Source: Dehalococcoidia bacterium (GTDB taxonomy: Bacteria > Chloroflexota > Dehalococcoidia > Bin125). From it: a stretch of 64,000 bases of DNA. Positions 53,082-62,140 of this stretch are shown here, in pieces (the stretch's first letter is position 1; every line of letters starts with the position of its first letter). A program made the translations under genes and the position numbers. The notes beneath the pieces are model-generated. The model was given only the letters and a program-made list of their open reading frames with translations, was not told the origin of the DNA and did no database searches. Location: positions 62,001 through 126,000 of the forward strand of contig JAJDYG010000016.1 in NCBI GenBank assembly GCA_022822855.1. The letters are read 5' to 3'.

Positions 53082-53341
53082 TTGCGGTCTCTTCCCGTGC
53101 TGTGTTGATCCCGGATGTCTCGGGCGAGTCTTCCGTTGTTTGCATCGCCATTGCCCTTTCGCGGGCACACGCCGTCATCTTATACGGACATGGGTTCTGT
53201 CGGTGAGGGCGGAGCGTCACTTGCGCTACGGCTGTGGGCAAGGCGTCCGTCGGGAGCCTTTCGGTTAAGCCGGCTGACCAGTTGGTCCGGTCCGTTCTCT
53301 CAACGGCAGAGATCCAGGGAGCAGGATGCCAGCAGGTTTAC

Positions 53342-53418
53342 GGACCCTCACCCCAGCCTTCTCTCAGGGCGAGAGAGGGGGCGCAGCGGACAGGGCGACC
53401 ACCAGGGTCGCCCCTACA
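53342..53418. repeat. Partial family B and family C repeats side by side
   Basis: 53342-53379 matches one arm of the pair at 16851-16943 (ACCCTCACCCCAGCC followed by a CTCTC..GAGAG hairpin). 53393-53418 is a third copy of the 26-bp family C arm from 19744-19810. About 30 bp further, TTTACGCGCAGATCTCC matches the tail found after two family A repeats. Confidence 0.75.
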
Positions 53419-53481
53419 AAGCCGCGATCGTGCGCCGACTCGATTTACGCGCAGATCTCCGAGGGGAGAGGGACAATCGTG

Positions 53482-53663
53482 CTAGGGCGTGTTCACACTA
53501 GCCCCGTTCCGCGTCTCCCCGTGCTTGCCTGCCCCGCACTTGATGCGGGGACACGGGGCGACGATCGCGTGCGGCAGTGCGATTGGCGTGGGTTGTTGTG
53601 ACCCGCGTCGCCTTGCGCCAACATGGACCATCCCGCTGAGACAGAAGTGTGAGCACGCCTTAG
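53482..53663. mobile_element. MITE-like element, copy 1 (182 bp)
   Basis: The ends CTAGGGCGTGTTCACACT and, inverted, CTAAGGCGTGCTCACACT match at 16 of 18 positions. The element has no coding capacity. Interior segments GTTCCGCGTCTCCCCGTGCT and GCCTTGCGCCAACATGGACC are shared with copy 2 at 60781-61083. The right end contains the stop codon of the adjacent monooxygenase gene. No transposase is in the window. Confidence 0.75.
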
Positions 53664-55285
53664 GACAAGCTGAAGCCTTCGTAGCCGTTCGCGGCGACCT
53701 CCGCCAGACGCTCCCGATAGCGCGGGGCGCCGCCGGGATAGATCATGTAGCGCTGATGGTCGTTCTTGCCGTGGCCGTCGACGTTGGAGTTGTACCCGGT
53801 GAACCAACTCTTGATCTTGCTCATCAACTGGAACTGGTACATCTCCTGGACATGCTGCAGCCACTCCTGCTCGGCCTCTGCTTGTGCTTCTACGCGGCGA
53901 TAGCCGTGGTCGCGCATGTAACCAAGCAGGTCGGAGATCCAGTCGACGGAGGTCTCGATCCCGCGCGGGTAGTTGGTCGAGACCGAGCCGCCCTGCGGAC
54001 CGCTGAGCATCAGCAGATTGGGAAAGCCGGAGGTCTGCATGCCGAGGAACGTGTCGGGACTGTTGGCCCATTTGTCCCGCAGGGGTAGCCCGTTTGAGCC
54101 GCTGAAGTTGATCCGGTCGAAGGCGCCCGTGATCGCGTCGAAACCGGTCGCGTAGATGATCAGATCGAATTCGAACTCCTGGTACGAGGTGCGGATGCCT
54201 TTCGGCGTGATCCGCTCGATCGGGGTCTCGTTGATATCGATCAGATGCACGTTGTCGCGGTTGTAGGCCTCGAAGTAGCGCGTTTCGAGCGGCACGCGAC
54301 GGGTGCCAAACCCGTGATCCTTGGGAATCAGTTTCTCCGCGGTCATCGGATCGTGGACCCGCTCGCGGATCTTGTTGGCGATGAACTCCGAGTAACCGGC
54401 GTTGGCCTCCGGATCGATGCCGACATCGATGAAGTTGCTCATCCATTTGCTGAATCCGGGCGTCTCGTAGAGCTTCTCCCAGAGCGCGAGGCGTTCTTCC
54501 TCGGGTACGTCGCGGAACTTGCGATGGTCGGGCGCGTGGATGAACCCGCCGGGCGTCCGCCGGCAGAGCTCGAAGATCTCGTCGTAGGTCGCCTTGATCT
54601 CAGCCTGGGTTTGCTCGTCGATGCGATCGTTGTGCAGCGGGGCGCACCAGTTCGGGCGGCGCTGGAAGACGGTCAACTCACCGACCTTGTCGGCAATCTC
54701 CGAGATGACCTGCACCCCGGTCGCGCCGGTGCCGACCACGGCGACGCGCTTGCCCTCAAGCTCGACCGCCTCATGCGGCCAGTAGTAGGTGTGCCAGGCG
54801 TCTCCCTCGAAGCTGTCGATGCCTTCGATCCGCGGCAGGGTCGCAGCGGACAGCATGCCGATCGCCGTGAGCAGGAATCGGCCGGTAAACTCGCGTCCGT
54901 CCTCGAGGCTCACGGTCCAGTAGCAGCCGTCCTCGTCGAATGAGGCCCCTGCCACCTTGCAGCCGAACTGCATGTGGCGTCGCAGATCGAACTTGTCGAC
55001 CACGTGATTGAGGTAGCGCAGCGTCTCCGGCTGGCCGGCGAAGTGTTCGCTCCACTCCCACTCATCGAGCAGTTCCCTGGAGAACGAGTAGCCGTATGTG
55101 TAGCTCTCGGAGTCAAAGCGAGCGCCCGGGTAGCGATTCCAGTACCAGGTGCCGCCAGGACCGTCCGCAGCTTCGAGCACCGTGGCGCTGATCCCCATCT
55201 CTTGCAGCCGGTACATCTGGTAGATGCCCGCAACGCCGGCGCCAATGACGATGGCGTCGAACTGGGGCTGGTCGTGATCGGTCAT
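53660..55285 (-). CDS. Flavin-containing Baeyer-Villiger-type monooxygenase
   Basis: The 541-residue protein uses FAD and NADPH to insert oxygen next to a ketone. Two Rossmann motifs are present (VIGAGVAGIYQMYRL and VVGTGATGVQVI), with the Baeyer-Villiger fingerprint FEGDAWHTYYWP between them. Start ATG 55285 has AAGGAG six bases upstream. The last codons run into the terminal inverted repeat of a small mobile element, which provides the TAA. Substrates in this family include cyclic ketones and steroids. A divergent hydrolase gene lies 110 bp upstream. Confidence 0.93.
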   Translation of the reverse strand: MTDHDQPQFDAIVIGAGVAGIYQMYRLQEMGISATVLEAADGPGGTWYWNRYPGARFDSESYTYGYSFSRELLDEWEWSEHFAGQPETLRYLNHVVDKFDLRRHMQFGCKVAGASFDEDGCYWTVSLEDGREFTGRFLLTAIGMLSAATLPRIEGIDSFEGDAWHTYYWPHEAVELEGKRVAVVGTGATGVQVISEIADKVGELTVFQRRPNWCAPLHNDRIDEQTQAEIKATYDEIFELCRRTPGGFIHAPDHRKFRDVPEEERLALWEKLYETPGFSKWMSNFIDVGIDPEANAGYSEFIANKIRERVHDPMTAEKLIPKDHGFGTRRVPLETRYFEAYNRDNVHLIDINETPIERITPKGIRTSYQEFEFDLIIYATGFDAITGAFDRINFSGSNGLPLRDKWANSPDTFLGMQTSGFPNLLMLSGPQGGSVSTNYPRGIETSVDWISDLLGYMRDHGYRRVEAQAEAEQEWLQHVQEMYQFQLMSKIKSWFTGYNSNVDGHGKNDHQRYMIYPGGAPRYRERLAEVAANGYEGFSLS

Positions 55286-55395
55286 GAGGCGCTCCTTCGC
55301 TCGGGCAAGGCAGAGGCTAGTCCGACCCGACCTGCTCGGCAACGACATGGAGCCCAGCGACCCGCTACGTTGTCGTTCTGGACTGGACCCGCTGC

Positions 55396-56175
55396 ATGAG
55401 CGTCGACCCCGCCGCGATCCACACCGTCATTGAAGGAGACGGAGAACGCACTTTCCTCTTGCTCAACGGGGCGGGCCAGAGCCTGCACACCTGGGATTAT
55501 GTGGTCCCCGACCTGCTCGGCGCGGGACGAGTGATCAGGTTCGACGTCCCCGGCGTTGGTGAGAGTCCCTCTCCGGACGTTCCGTACTCATTTGAGGAGT
55601 TGGCGCAAATGGCGATGGAGCTGGTGGAACCATGGCGGGCCGAGTCTCTGATCGTCGTGGGACACGCCTGGGGCGCCCGGGCGGCGCAGGTCATCGCACG
55701 GGACAACGAGATTGCCGGAGTAGTGATCGGATCCGGAGGCGGCAAGTTTCCCCCGCTGGCGGCTCCCGGCGACATGCGGACCGCAACCCAGGGCGCACAA
55801 GCCGACGACAGCGAGGACTGGAACCAACGGTTCGAGCGCGCCTATTGCGGCCTCGGTTTCGCCGAACGTGATCCCGAGCGAGCCGACTGGCTCTTCCGCC
55901 TGGCCCGGACCACGCCCTGCGAGCCCTCCGTCGTCGCGGGCGCGATGGAGCGTACGCCGGTGGATTCTTACTGGGGACAGTTCGACGTCCCCGCGCTGCT
56001 GCTCTACGGCGCAGATGATCTCGTCGGCCACCGCGAGAACGCCGAGGACCTCCACCGGGCGCTGCCGGAATCGAAGCTTGTCTACATTGAGCAAGCAGGA
56101 CACTTTGTGATCGCCGAGCAGGGAGAACGCTTCGCCGCCGAGCTGTTGCGCTGGATCGAGGAGACAGGACTGTAG
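55396..56175 (+). CDS. Alpha/beta hydrolase fold protein lacking the nucleophile
   Basis: The 259-residue protein has the alpha/beta hydrolase layout: LLLNGAGQSLHTWDYVVPDL, RFDVPGVGESP, a nucleophile elbow, the acid region LLYGADDLVGH and the final histidine in EQAGHFVIAEQGE. The elbow reads VVGHAWGARA, with Ala where Ser, Cys or Asp should be, from the codons CAC GCC TGG. It may be inactive as a hydrolase, a binding protein, or a cofactor-independent lyase- or oxygenase-like relative. It is divergent from the Baeyer-Villiger monooxygenase, whose ester product a normal hydrolase would cleave. Confidence 0.85.
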   Translation: MSVDPAAIHTVIEGDGERTFLLLNGAGQSLHTWDYVVPDLLGAGRVIRFDVPGVGESPSPDVPYSFEELAQMAMELVEPWRAESLIVVGHAWGARAAQVIARDNEIAGVVIGSGGGKFPPLAAPGDMRTATQGAQADDSEDWNQRFERAYCGLGFAERDPERADWLFRLARTTPCEPSVVAGAMERTPVDSYWGQFDVPALLLYGADDLVGHRENAEDLHRALPESKLVYIEQAGHFVIAEQGERFAAELLRWIEETGL

Positions 56176-56249
56176 GTCAGAACTGGGCAGAGCAGTGGAT
56201 CCTGTGCACTCCAAGCGACCCGTAAGATCAACACGGAAGCGAGCGTCCC

Positions 56250-56870
56250 TTGCAATTCCGGCAACCCGACCAGGATGCCATCGCCCGCGGCGACTTGACG
56301 TTGACGTTCAGGCGTTGGCGCCAACCTCAGGCCAAGGAGGGCGGCCGCTATCGCGTCGGCGGGATCGTGATTGAAGTCACCTCGGTCGATTTGATAGAAC
56401 CTTCAGCGATCACGGTCGAAGACGCGCGAGCCGCCGGTCAGGAGTCGCCTGAAGCCGTCCTGGATGCAATCTTTCGAAACCAGCGCAAGTCCGCCGACCC
56501 GGATGCTCAGCTCTACCGAGTGGCGTTTCGCAGTCTCGGTGAACAGGCCGACCCACGCACCGCATTGGCGGCAGACGCCGCGCTCGATCCGGATGAACTC
56601 TCTGCGATTTCGAATCGGCTGGCGAAGATGGATGCTCGTTCTCGCCACGGCCCGTGGACTCGGGCCGCGCTCGAGGCGATCGCGGCCAGCCCCGGACGGC
56701 GGGCGCCGGACCTGGCTGCCGAATTGGGCCGCGAGACTCAGAGGTTCAAGGCGGATGTCCGCAAGCTCAAGTCGCTCGGCCTGACGATCAGCCTCGAAGT
56801 CGGATACGAACTCTCGCCCAGAGGCCGGGTCGTGCTCGACACGCTGGAGTCGCAGGCCGCCGGCGAATAG
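56250..56870 (+). CDS. ASCH-domain protein with C-terminal helical region
   Basis: The 206-residue protein opens at TTG 56250 with LQFRQPDQDAIARGDLTLTFRRWRQPQAKEGGRYRVGG, split here by its motif FRRW-P-GGRY, typical of small ASCH/PUA-like RNA-binding domains in high-GC bacteria. LYRVAFRS closes the first domain at about residue 95. The C-terminal 100 residues resemble a winged-helix module (RAPDLAAELGRETQRFKADVRKLKSLGL). A regulatory RNA- or DNA-binding role is likely. It precedes the Anbu cluster on the same strand, separated by a gene on the other strand. Confidence 0.7.
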   Translation: MQFRQPDQDAIARGDLTLTFRRWRQPQAKEGGRYRVGGIVIEVTSVDLIEPSAITVEDARAAGQESPEAVLDAIFRNQRKSADPDAQLYRVAFRSLGEQADPRTALAADAALDPDELSAISNRLAKMDARSRHGPWTRAALEAIAASPGRRAPDLAAELGRETQRFKADVRKLKSLGLTISLEVGYELSPRGRVVLDTLESQAAGE

Positions 56871-56889
56871 CCAACCCTCTGGTCTGCGC

Positions 56890-57285
56890 CTATGCCTGGC
56901 GCGAGTCGACGATCTCCCGGGCCGCGCTGACGACCTGTGGGATGATCGATGTGACCTCTGCCTCGTCCAGCGAACTCGCCACCGATGGGTAGCCTGCCCG
57001 TTCAATCATCGGCCGCAGTCGGCCCCGCTCTAAGACGTTCAAGGTCCAGTCGAGCGAATCGCCTGCGGCGGTCAGGTCGAGCATCAGCCGTTCGTCGTCG
57101 GCCTCGGGTCCGTAGTGGTAGTGCGGGGCGACCTGGAAACAGTCGAAGCGCAGCAACTCGGTGTCGTGCCCGTCGACGTCCGCGCGAACCTCGATGCACA
57201 ATCCTTCATCGCCGGCGATGTCGTCCCGATAACGCATCGCAAAGGCGATAGGTCCGGCGTCGACCCGTGTCTCGTGTCCGCTCAT
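56890..57285 (-). CDS. Conserved hypothetical protein, 131 residues
   Basis: The start is ATG 57285 (MSGHETRVDAGPIAF). The sequence has alternating strands, GDEGLCIEVRADVDGHDTE and LLRFDCFQVAPHYHYGP, and a helical end. I do not assign a family with confidence; similar small proteins occur beside the ATP-grasp/alpha-E/Anbu genes, which lie divergently next to it here. Its function is unknown. Confidence 0.65.
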   Translation of the reverse strand: MSGHETRVDAGPIAFAMRYRDDIAGDEGLCIEVRADVDGHDTELLRFDCFQVAPHYHYGPEADDERLMLDLTAAGDSLDWTLNVLERGRLRPMIERAGYPSVASSLDEAEVTSIIPQVVSAAREIVDSRQA

Positions 57286-57484
57286 AATCCATCTCCTCAC
57301 CCTGGCGGTCGCGGAGCCGACGCTCCAGGCAAACAGCGACCCCAGGGCTCATCAATCTGACACTCGTCCGCTGGAACTTGGCGCTCGATCCGGCGGGAGT
57401 CTGGAGGGCCAAGCTAGCACAGCGAGAGCGCGCCAGGCTCCGATCCGGAGCGGCCCTGCGCTACCATTTTCGCCTGGAGTGCTC

Positions 57485-58957
57485 ATGGGAGTGGTCATGG
57501 CGAACGAACTCCTGCGGGACTATCAAACCGCCGGCTCGTCGGACGACGAAATGTTCGATGAGGCGGGCGCTTTCCGCGCCGACTACCGGGACCTCGGCCA
57601 GACCTTGCAGGGCTGGACCCTGGAAGAGCACCTCCAACGTGAGGAACGGGCGGACCTGTCGCTGCTCAGCGCCGGTATCACCTTCAATGTCTACTCCGAG
57701 GAGGAAGGCACGGAGCGGATCTTTCCTTTTTCCCTGATCCCCCGGGTCATCGGAGCCCAGGAGTGGTCGCAGATCGAAGCCGGACTGAAGCAGCGCCTGC
57801 GAGCGCTCAACCTGTTCCTCCTGGACGTCTACGGAGATCAGCGGATCATCAAGGAGCGAGTGATTCCCGGCGAGATCGTGCTGGGCTCGCCCGGTTATCT
57901 GCCGGAGATGGCGGGCTTTCAGCCGCCTCTGGGCATCTACGCCCACATTGCGGGTTGTGACCTGGTTCGCGACAAGCAGCGCGGGATGGTCGTGCTCGAA
58001 GACAATCTCAGGACGCCGTCCGGCGTGTCATACGTGCTCGAGAACCGAACCGTGATGCTCCGCGTCGTGCCGGAACTCTTCCCACGCCAGGGCGTCCGAG
58101 CAGTCACCGACTATCCCAACCAGCTGCTGGGCACACTGCTGTCGGTCAGTCCGGCAGACAGCACTGACCGGCCCCGCGCCGTGTTGCTCACGCCCGGCAT
58201 CTACAACTCTGCGTACTTCGAGCACTCGTTCCTCAGCAACCAGATGGGGATTCCGCTCGTCGAGGGTTCCGACCTGACCGTCGGAGACGACGACTACGTC
58301 TACCTCCGTTCGACCACCGGCCTTGAGCGGGTCGACGTCGTCTATCGACGGATCGACGACGACTTCCTCGACCCAGAGGTTTACCGGCCCGACTCGATGC
58401 TCGGCGTGCCTGGACTTATGCGCGCTTACCTGAAGGGTCACGTCAGCCTGGTCAATGCCCCCGGCGCGGGGGTGGCCGATGACAAGGTGGTCTATCGATG
58501 GGTGCCGGAGATCATCCGTTTCTACCTGGATGAGGATCCAATCCTGCCGAACGTTGATACCTTTTCGCCGTTGATCGCGTCCGAGTTGGACCACATCCGC
58601 GCGCACGCCCGAGATCTCGTGATCAAGCCGGCGAACGCCTCCGGGGGGTACGGCGTGTTGATCGGCGAGCAGGCCTCCAGCGCTGAACTTGAAGACACGC
58701 TGGCCCAGGTGGAGGCCGAACCGCGGAACTGGATCGCCCAACCTCTCCTGCAGTTCAGCTCTATCCCCACCTTCGACGGTGAACGGCTCAAGCCCCGCCG
58801 AGCGGACTTGCGCCCGTTTGTGCTCTCGGGACGGGAGACCTGGGTGATACCCGGCGGGCTCACACGAGTGGCCCTGCGTGAGGGGTCGTACATTGTCAAT
58901 TCCTCGCAGGGCGGCGGCAGCAAGGACACCTGGGTGCTGAACGAGGAGCCGGCCTGA
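57485..58957 (+). CDS. Circularly permuted ATP-grasp type 2 protein
   Basis: The 490-residue protein belongs to the DUF404/DUF407 family of circularly permuted ATP-grasp enzymes, expected to form peptide-like bonds with ATP. Characteristic segments are RIFPFSLIPRVI, LLDVYGDQRIIKERVIP, LEDNLRTPSGVSYVLENR, LVEGSDLTV, LVNAPGAGVADDK and VIKPANASGGYGV. Two ATG starts (57485 and 57497) each have a GGAG five bases upstream. The alpha-E gene follows with a one-base overlap (TGATG), and the Anbu gene after that, a grouping known from many bacteria. Confidence 0.92.
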   Translation: MGVVMANELLRDYQTAGSSDDEMFDEAGAFRADYRDLGQTLQGWTLEEHLQREERADLSLLSAGITFNVYSEEEGTERIFPFSLIPRVIGAQEWSQIEAGLKQRLRALNLFLLDVYGDQRIIKERVIPGEIVLGSPGYLPEMAGFQPPLGIYAHIAGCDLVRDKQRGMVVLEDNLRTPSGVSYVLENRTVMLRVVPELFPRQGVRAVTDYPNQLLGTLLSVSPADSTDRPRAVLLTPGIYNSAYFEHSFLSNQMGIPLVEGSDLTVGDDDYVYLRSTTGLERVDVVYRRIDDDFLDPEVYRPDSMLGVPGLMRAYLKGHVSLVNAPGAGVADDKVVYRWVPEIIRFYLDEDPILPNVDTFSPLIASELDHIRAHARDLVIKPANASGGYGVLIGEQASSAELEDTLAQVEAEPRNWIAQPLLQFSSIPTFDGERLKPRRADLRPFVLSGRETWVIPGGLTRVALREGSYIVNSSQGGGSKDTWVLNEEPA

Positions 58958-59958
58958 TGCTCAGCCGTGTCGCCGAAAACCTGTACTGGCTCGGACGCTA
59001 CCTCGAGCGCGTCGAGAACATCGCGCGTATGGCTCGGGTGGAGCACGATGTCATGCTCGAAAGCGGCCAGGAGATCTGGCACAGCCTGGTCAGCACGACC
59101 GCCTCCAATCAGCTCTTCTGGGACACCCTGATCGAATCGCCCGAGCTGACCCACTCGGAGTTTCTGATCCACTCGATGCAGAACCCCGCATCCTTGCGAT
59201 CAACCCTGGTCCGAGCGCGCGAGTTGGCCCGCGGCCTTCGAGAACACATCTCGCGCGAGGTCTGGGAGGAGATCAACGCGCTGTATCTCTTCCTCGCGCT
59301 GCGTAAGGAGTACATCGCCAACGACATTCACGAGTTTTGCACCGAGACCCAGCGGCGAACCCAGACGATCCTGGGCCTGTACGACAACACCGTGCTCCGA
59401 GACGAGGGCCGCGAGTGGTTTCGCTGCGGCATGTATCTCGAGCGGGCCGACATGACCAGCCGGATCATCGACGCCAAGTACCACATCCTGCTGCCGGGCG
59501 AGGACGCGGTCGGAGGCGCGTTCGACCGCTTCCAGTGGATGGCCGTGCTGCGCTCGGCCTCGGCGCGCGAGGCCTACCGCCGAATGGGCAACAACGAAGT
59601 CGACGGGATCCAGGTCGCGCAGTTGCTGATTTTCTCTCAGGAGTTTCCGCGCAGTCTCGCCTTTTGCGTGCAGGCGCTTCAACGTCACTGCCAGTTGGCG
59701 ACGACCCAGACACCTAACCGCCGTCGCGCGGCGGCCGAACGAGGCATCGCGCTGCTGCATCTGGATCTGGGCGCCACCGACATGGACCAGCTCATTGATG
59801 AAGGCCTGCACGAGTTCCTCGACGGCTTCCAGCAACGACTGATCGAGATCGACCGAGCCATCACGGACAACATCTTCCGTGCCGAACCCAACGCCGGAGC
59901 AGCGCAGCGCCAGAGTCAACACGCTGTGCAGCCAAACGCGAACGTCGACCAGGGATGA
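58957..59958 (+). CDS. Alpha-E domain protein (DUF403)
   Basis: The 333-residue all-helical protein has the usual opening MLSRVAENLYWLGRYLERVENIARM and a later EYIANDIHEFCTETQRRTQ and CGMYLERADMTSRIIDAKYH. Alpha-E proteins accompany circularly permuted ATP-grasp enzymes and transglutaminase-like proteins and probably form a peptide-modifying complex, but the reaction is not established. It overlaps the ATP-grasp gene by one base and is followed after one base by the Anbu gene, indicating tight co-translation. Confidence 0.93.
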   Translation: MLSRVAENLYWLGRYLERVENIARMARVEHDVMLESGQEIWHSLVSTTASNQLFWDTLIESPELTHSEFLIHSMQNPASLRSTLVRARELARGLREHISREVWEEINALYLFLALRKEYIANDIHEFCTETQRRTQTILGLYDNTVLRDEGREWFRCGMYLERADMTSRIIDAKYHILLPGEDAVGGAFDRFQWMAVLRSASAREAYRRMGNNEVDGIQVAQLLIFSQEFPRSLAFCVQALQRHCQLATTQTPNRRRAAAERGIALLHLDLGATDMDQLIDEGLHEFLDGFQQRLIEIDRAITDNIFRAEPNAGAAQRQSQHAVQPNANVDQG

Positions 59959-59959
59959 C

Positions 59960-60697
59960 ATGACTTTCTGTCTGGGCATCAAGTGCCACGAAGGGCTGGT
60001 CGCGATCGCGGATACCCGGATCACCAGCGGCTCAGAGGTATCGACGGCGAAGAAAATCGCCGTGCATCAGGGCGAACACCACTCCATGTTTGTCCTCACC
60101 AGCGGCCTGCGATCGGTCCGCGACAAGGCGATCACCTACTTCGAGGAACGGCTCCGGCAAAACGGCAGCAATCTCACCCGCTCCTACCAGGCCGTCAATG
60201 CTCTGGCCGAAGAAATGCGCCGCGTCTACAACGAGGACAATGACTGGCTGATCAAGGCGGGACTGCACTTCGACCTGCACTGCATCGTTGGCAGCCAGCT
60301 GACCGAGGACGAGTCTGCGCACCTATACCTGCTCTATCCCCAGGGCAACTGGGTTGAAGTCTCCCGAGGGACACCCCATCTGATCATCGGCGAGACCCGC
60401 TTCGGCAAACCGATTCTCGACCGAGCCCTGCGCTATGAGGCCTCGCTGGAGGAGTCGCTGCGCCTCGGACTGCTGTCGTTCAACTCGACCGAGGCGAGTT
60501 CCGCCGACGTCGGACCGCCGGTCGATGTCGTCGTCTATCCCAACGATTCCTTTGACGTGCGCGAGCGTCGTTTCAACACTGAGGAACTCGCACCCCTTGC
60601 ACAGTTCTGGCAGCAGGCAATCGAGAATGCTGTGGAGCAAGCCGCAGCCCCGGTCGCCTCCCTGGCGCACTCGCTCGGCATTCGCTCTGAAGACTGA
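59960..60697 (+). CDS. Anbu-type proteasome-like peptidase
   Basis: The 245-residue protein is of the Anbu family (ancestral proteasome beta-subunit). The start MTFCLGIKCHEGLVAIADTR, here quoted in part, places Thr2 as the catalytic N-terminal residue after Met removal, and SGSEVSTAKKIAVH and FVLTSGLRSVRDKAITYF continue the Ntn fold. Length fits Anbu. The frame begins one base after the alpha-E stop. The transglutaminase-like gene common in this cluster is not here; a MITE-like element follows. Confidence 0.9.
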   Translation: MTFCLGIKCHEGLVAIADTRITSGSEVSTAKKIAVHQGEHHSMFVLTSGLRSVRDKAITYFEERLRQNGSNLTRSYQAVNALAEEMRRVYNEDNDWLIKAGLHFDLHCIVGSQLTEDESAHLYLLYPQGNWVEVSRGTPHLIIGETRFGKPILDRALRYEASLEESLRLGLLSFNSTEASSADVGPPVDVVVYPNDSFDVRERRFNTEELAPLAQFWQQAIENAVEQAAAPVASLAHSLGIRSED

Positions 60698-60780
60698 CTT
60701 CACCGCTTCCGAGATCACATCAATCGTCCGCGTGGGTCCATGCGATTTCGCCGAACGACCGGCCATTTTGCCGCCCGTGA

Positions 60781-61083
60781 AGGGCCTGTCAACACTAGGC
60801 TCATTCCGCGTCTCCCCGTGCTTGACACGGGGCCCAGACCTCGATCTTCGGGCGAAGTAACGACGCGTGCCTCGGCTCAGACGCGGAGAGGCCAGACCCC
60901 GCGCACCTGCGTCGAGGTGAGGCCAACGTCTTCCTACGCGCGAAACTGGCTGCTCTGGGCCCCGTGTCAAGCACGGGGCGACGAGCGCTCGGCGTATTGC
61001 GCTTGGCGTGATCTGTTCCGACCCGCGTCGACTTGCGCCAACATGGATCATTCCGCTGAGATAGGTGTGTGAACACGCCCTAG
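60781..61083. mobile_element. MITE-like element, copy 2 (about 303 bp)
   Basis: The right end GTGTGAACACGCCCTAG is a perfect inverse of the copy 1 left end; the left end AGGGCCTGTCAACACTAGG is degenerate. Interior blocks are shared with copy 1. It carries about 120 extra bases bounded by inverted CCCGTGCTTGACACGGGGC segments, the same hairpin that occurs at 35623-35645. The right end contains the stop codon of the enolase-superfamily gene. The gap from 60698 to 61079 holds no gene. Confidence 0.7.
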
Positions 61084-62126
61084 CTCACGATGCCGAGACC
61101 CGGCCCCTCGGGCGGCAGCACATATCCGTCCTCCATTGCCGGCAGCGGCATGTTGGAGGCAAAGCGCCTGTCCTCGGGCACCCATGGGATCTCGAACCAG
61201 CGCGTCGCCGACGAGGCGAACCCGTAGGCGAGCGATGCCTGCAGGGACGGTCCCGGTCGGAAGTTGTGCGGACTCAGCGCCACGTTATGTAGCTCGGCCA
61301 GGGTTGCTACTCGCTGAGCAGCCGTGATCCCGCCAATCTTCGTCACCTCGGGCTGCAGGTAGGTGATCGCCTCGCCGCGCAGCAGCCGCTCGAAATCCTC
61401 CAGCGTGTACTCGTTCTCACCGGCCGCGATGTCGACGCCCGCCTCCCGCTGCACTCGCCGCATCGCCCGATGATCGCGCATCGGCCGCACCGGCTCCTCG
61501 AACCAGGTCGCGCCGAGGTCCGCGAGTTGCCTACCGAACGCGATCGCCTCAATCGGGTCGAAGTGCCCGTTGACATCGACCATGATCGCCAGCTCGTCGC
61601 CGAACCGGCGGCGCAAACGTTCAACATGGTCGATCGTCACCTCATGCAGCTTGACTCCTCCGATGCCGGCATCAACTGCCCGCTGCGTCTCGCTCACGAC
61701 CAGCTCCGGATCGCGCAACGGCGGCAGGCTCGCGTAGGCAGGCACGGCGTCGTGCCGCGATCCACCGAGCAGTTGCAGCACCGACGCGCCCAGCGCCTTG
61801 CCGAGCAAATCCCAGAGCGCGATGTCGAGCCCGGACAACGCCATCGGGAAGATCCCCTGATCGGCGTAGCGATAGCCGTAATCCCACAGCTCGAACCACA
61901 GCCGTCCGATCTCGCCGGCCTCGCGACCCAGCACCCTGGGCGCAAGCAGTTGTTCGACCGCCGAAGCGATCGGACGCCCTCCGGCGCCGGACCGGTCGGG
62001 GTCGGGAATGCCCCACCACGTCTCGCCGACGCCGGTGCGACCTTCGCCGTCGGTCACTGTGACGAATACCTGCGTCAGAGGCGTCGAATCCAAGGTGGTC
62101 GCCTGTACCGAGGCAATCTTGCTCAC
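61080..62126 (-). CDS. Enolase superfamily (mandelate racemase/MLE) enzyme
   Basis: The 348-residue protein has an N-terminal capping domain and a barrel with the three metal ligands in MVDVNGHFD, WFEEPVRP and AAGENEYT. A candidate catalytic Lys is in GGVKLHEV and a His in LSPHNFRPG. This pattern fits acid-sugar dehydratases or racemases, but the substrate cannot be assigned. GTG 62126 with GAGGGCAG upstream is the likely start, 14 bp after the proline dehydrogenase stop. Its TAG stop lies in the end of the adjacent MITE-like element. Confidence 0.9.
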   Translation of the reverse strand: MSKIASVQATTLDSTPLTQVFVTVTDGEGRTGVGETWWGIPDPDRSGAGGRPIASAVEQLLAPRVLGREAGEIGRLWFELWDYGYRYADQGIFPMALSGLDIALWDLLGKALGASVLQLLGGSRHDAVPAYASLPPLRDPELVVSETQRAVDAGIGGVKLHEVTIDHVERLRRRFGDELAIMVDVNGHFDPIEAIAFGRQLADLGATWFEEPVRPMRDHRAMRRVQREAGVDIAAGENEYTLEDFERLLRGEAITYLQPEVTKIGGITAAQRVATLAELHNVALSPHNFRPGPSLQASLAYGFASSATRWFEIPWVPEDRRFASNMPLPAMEDGYVLPPEGPGLGIVS

Positions 62127-62140
62127 GCTGCTGCCCTCGA

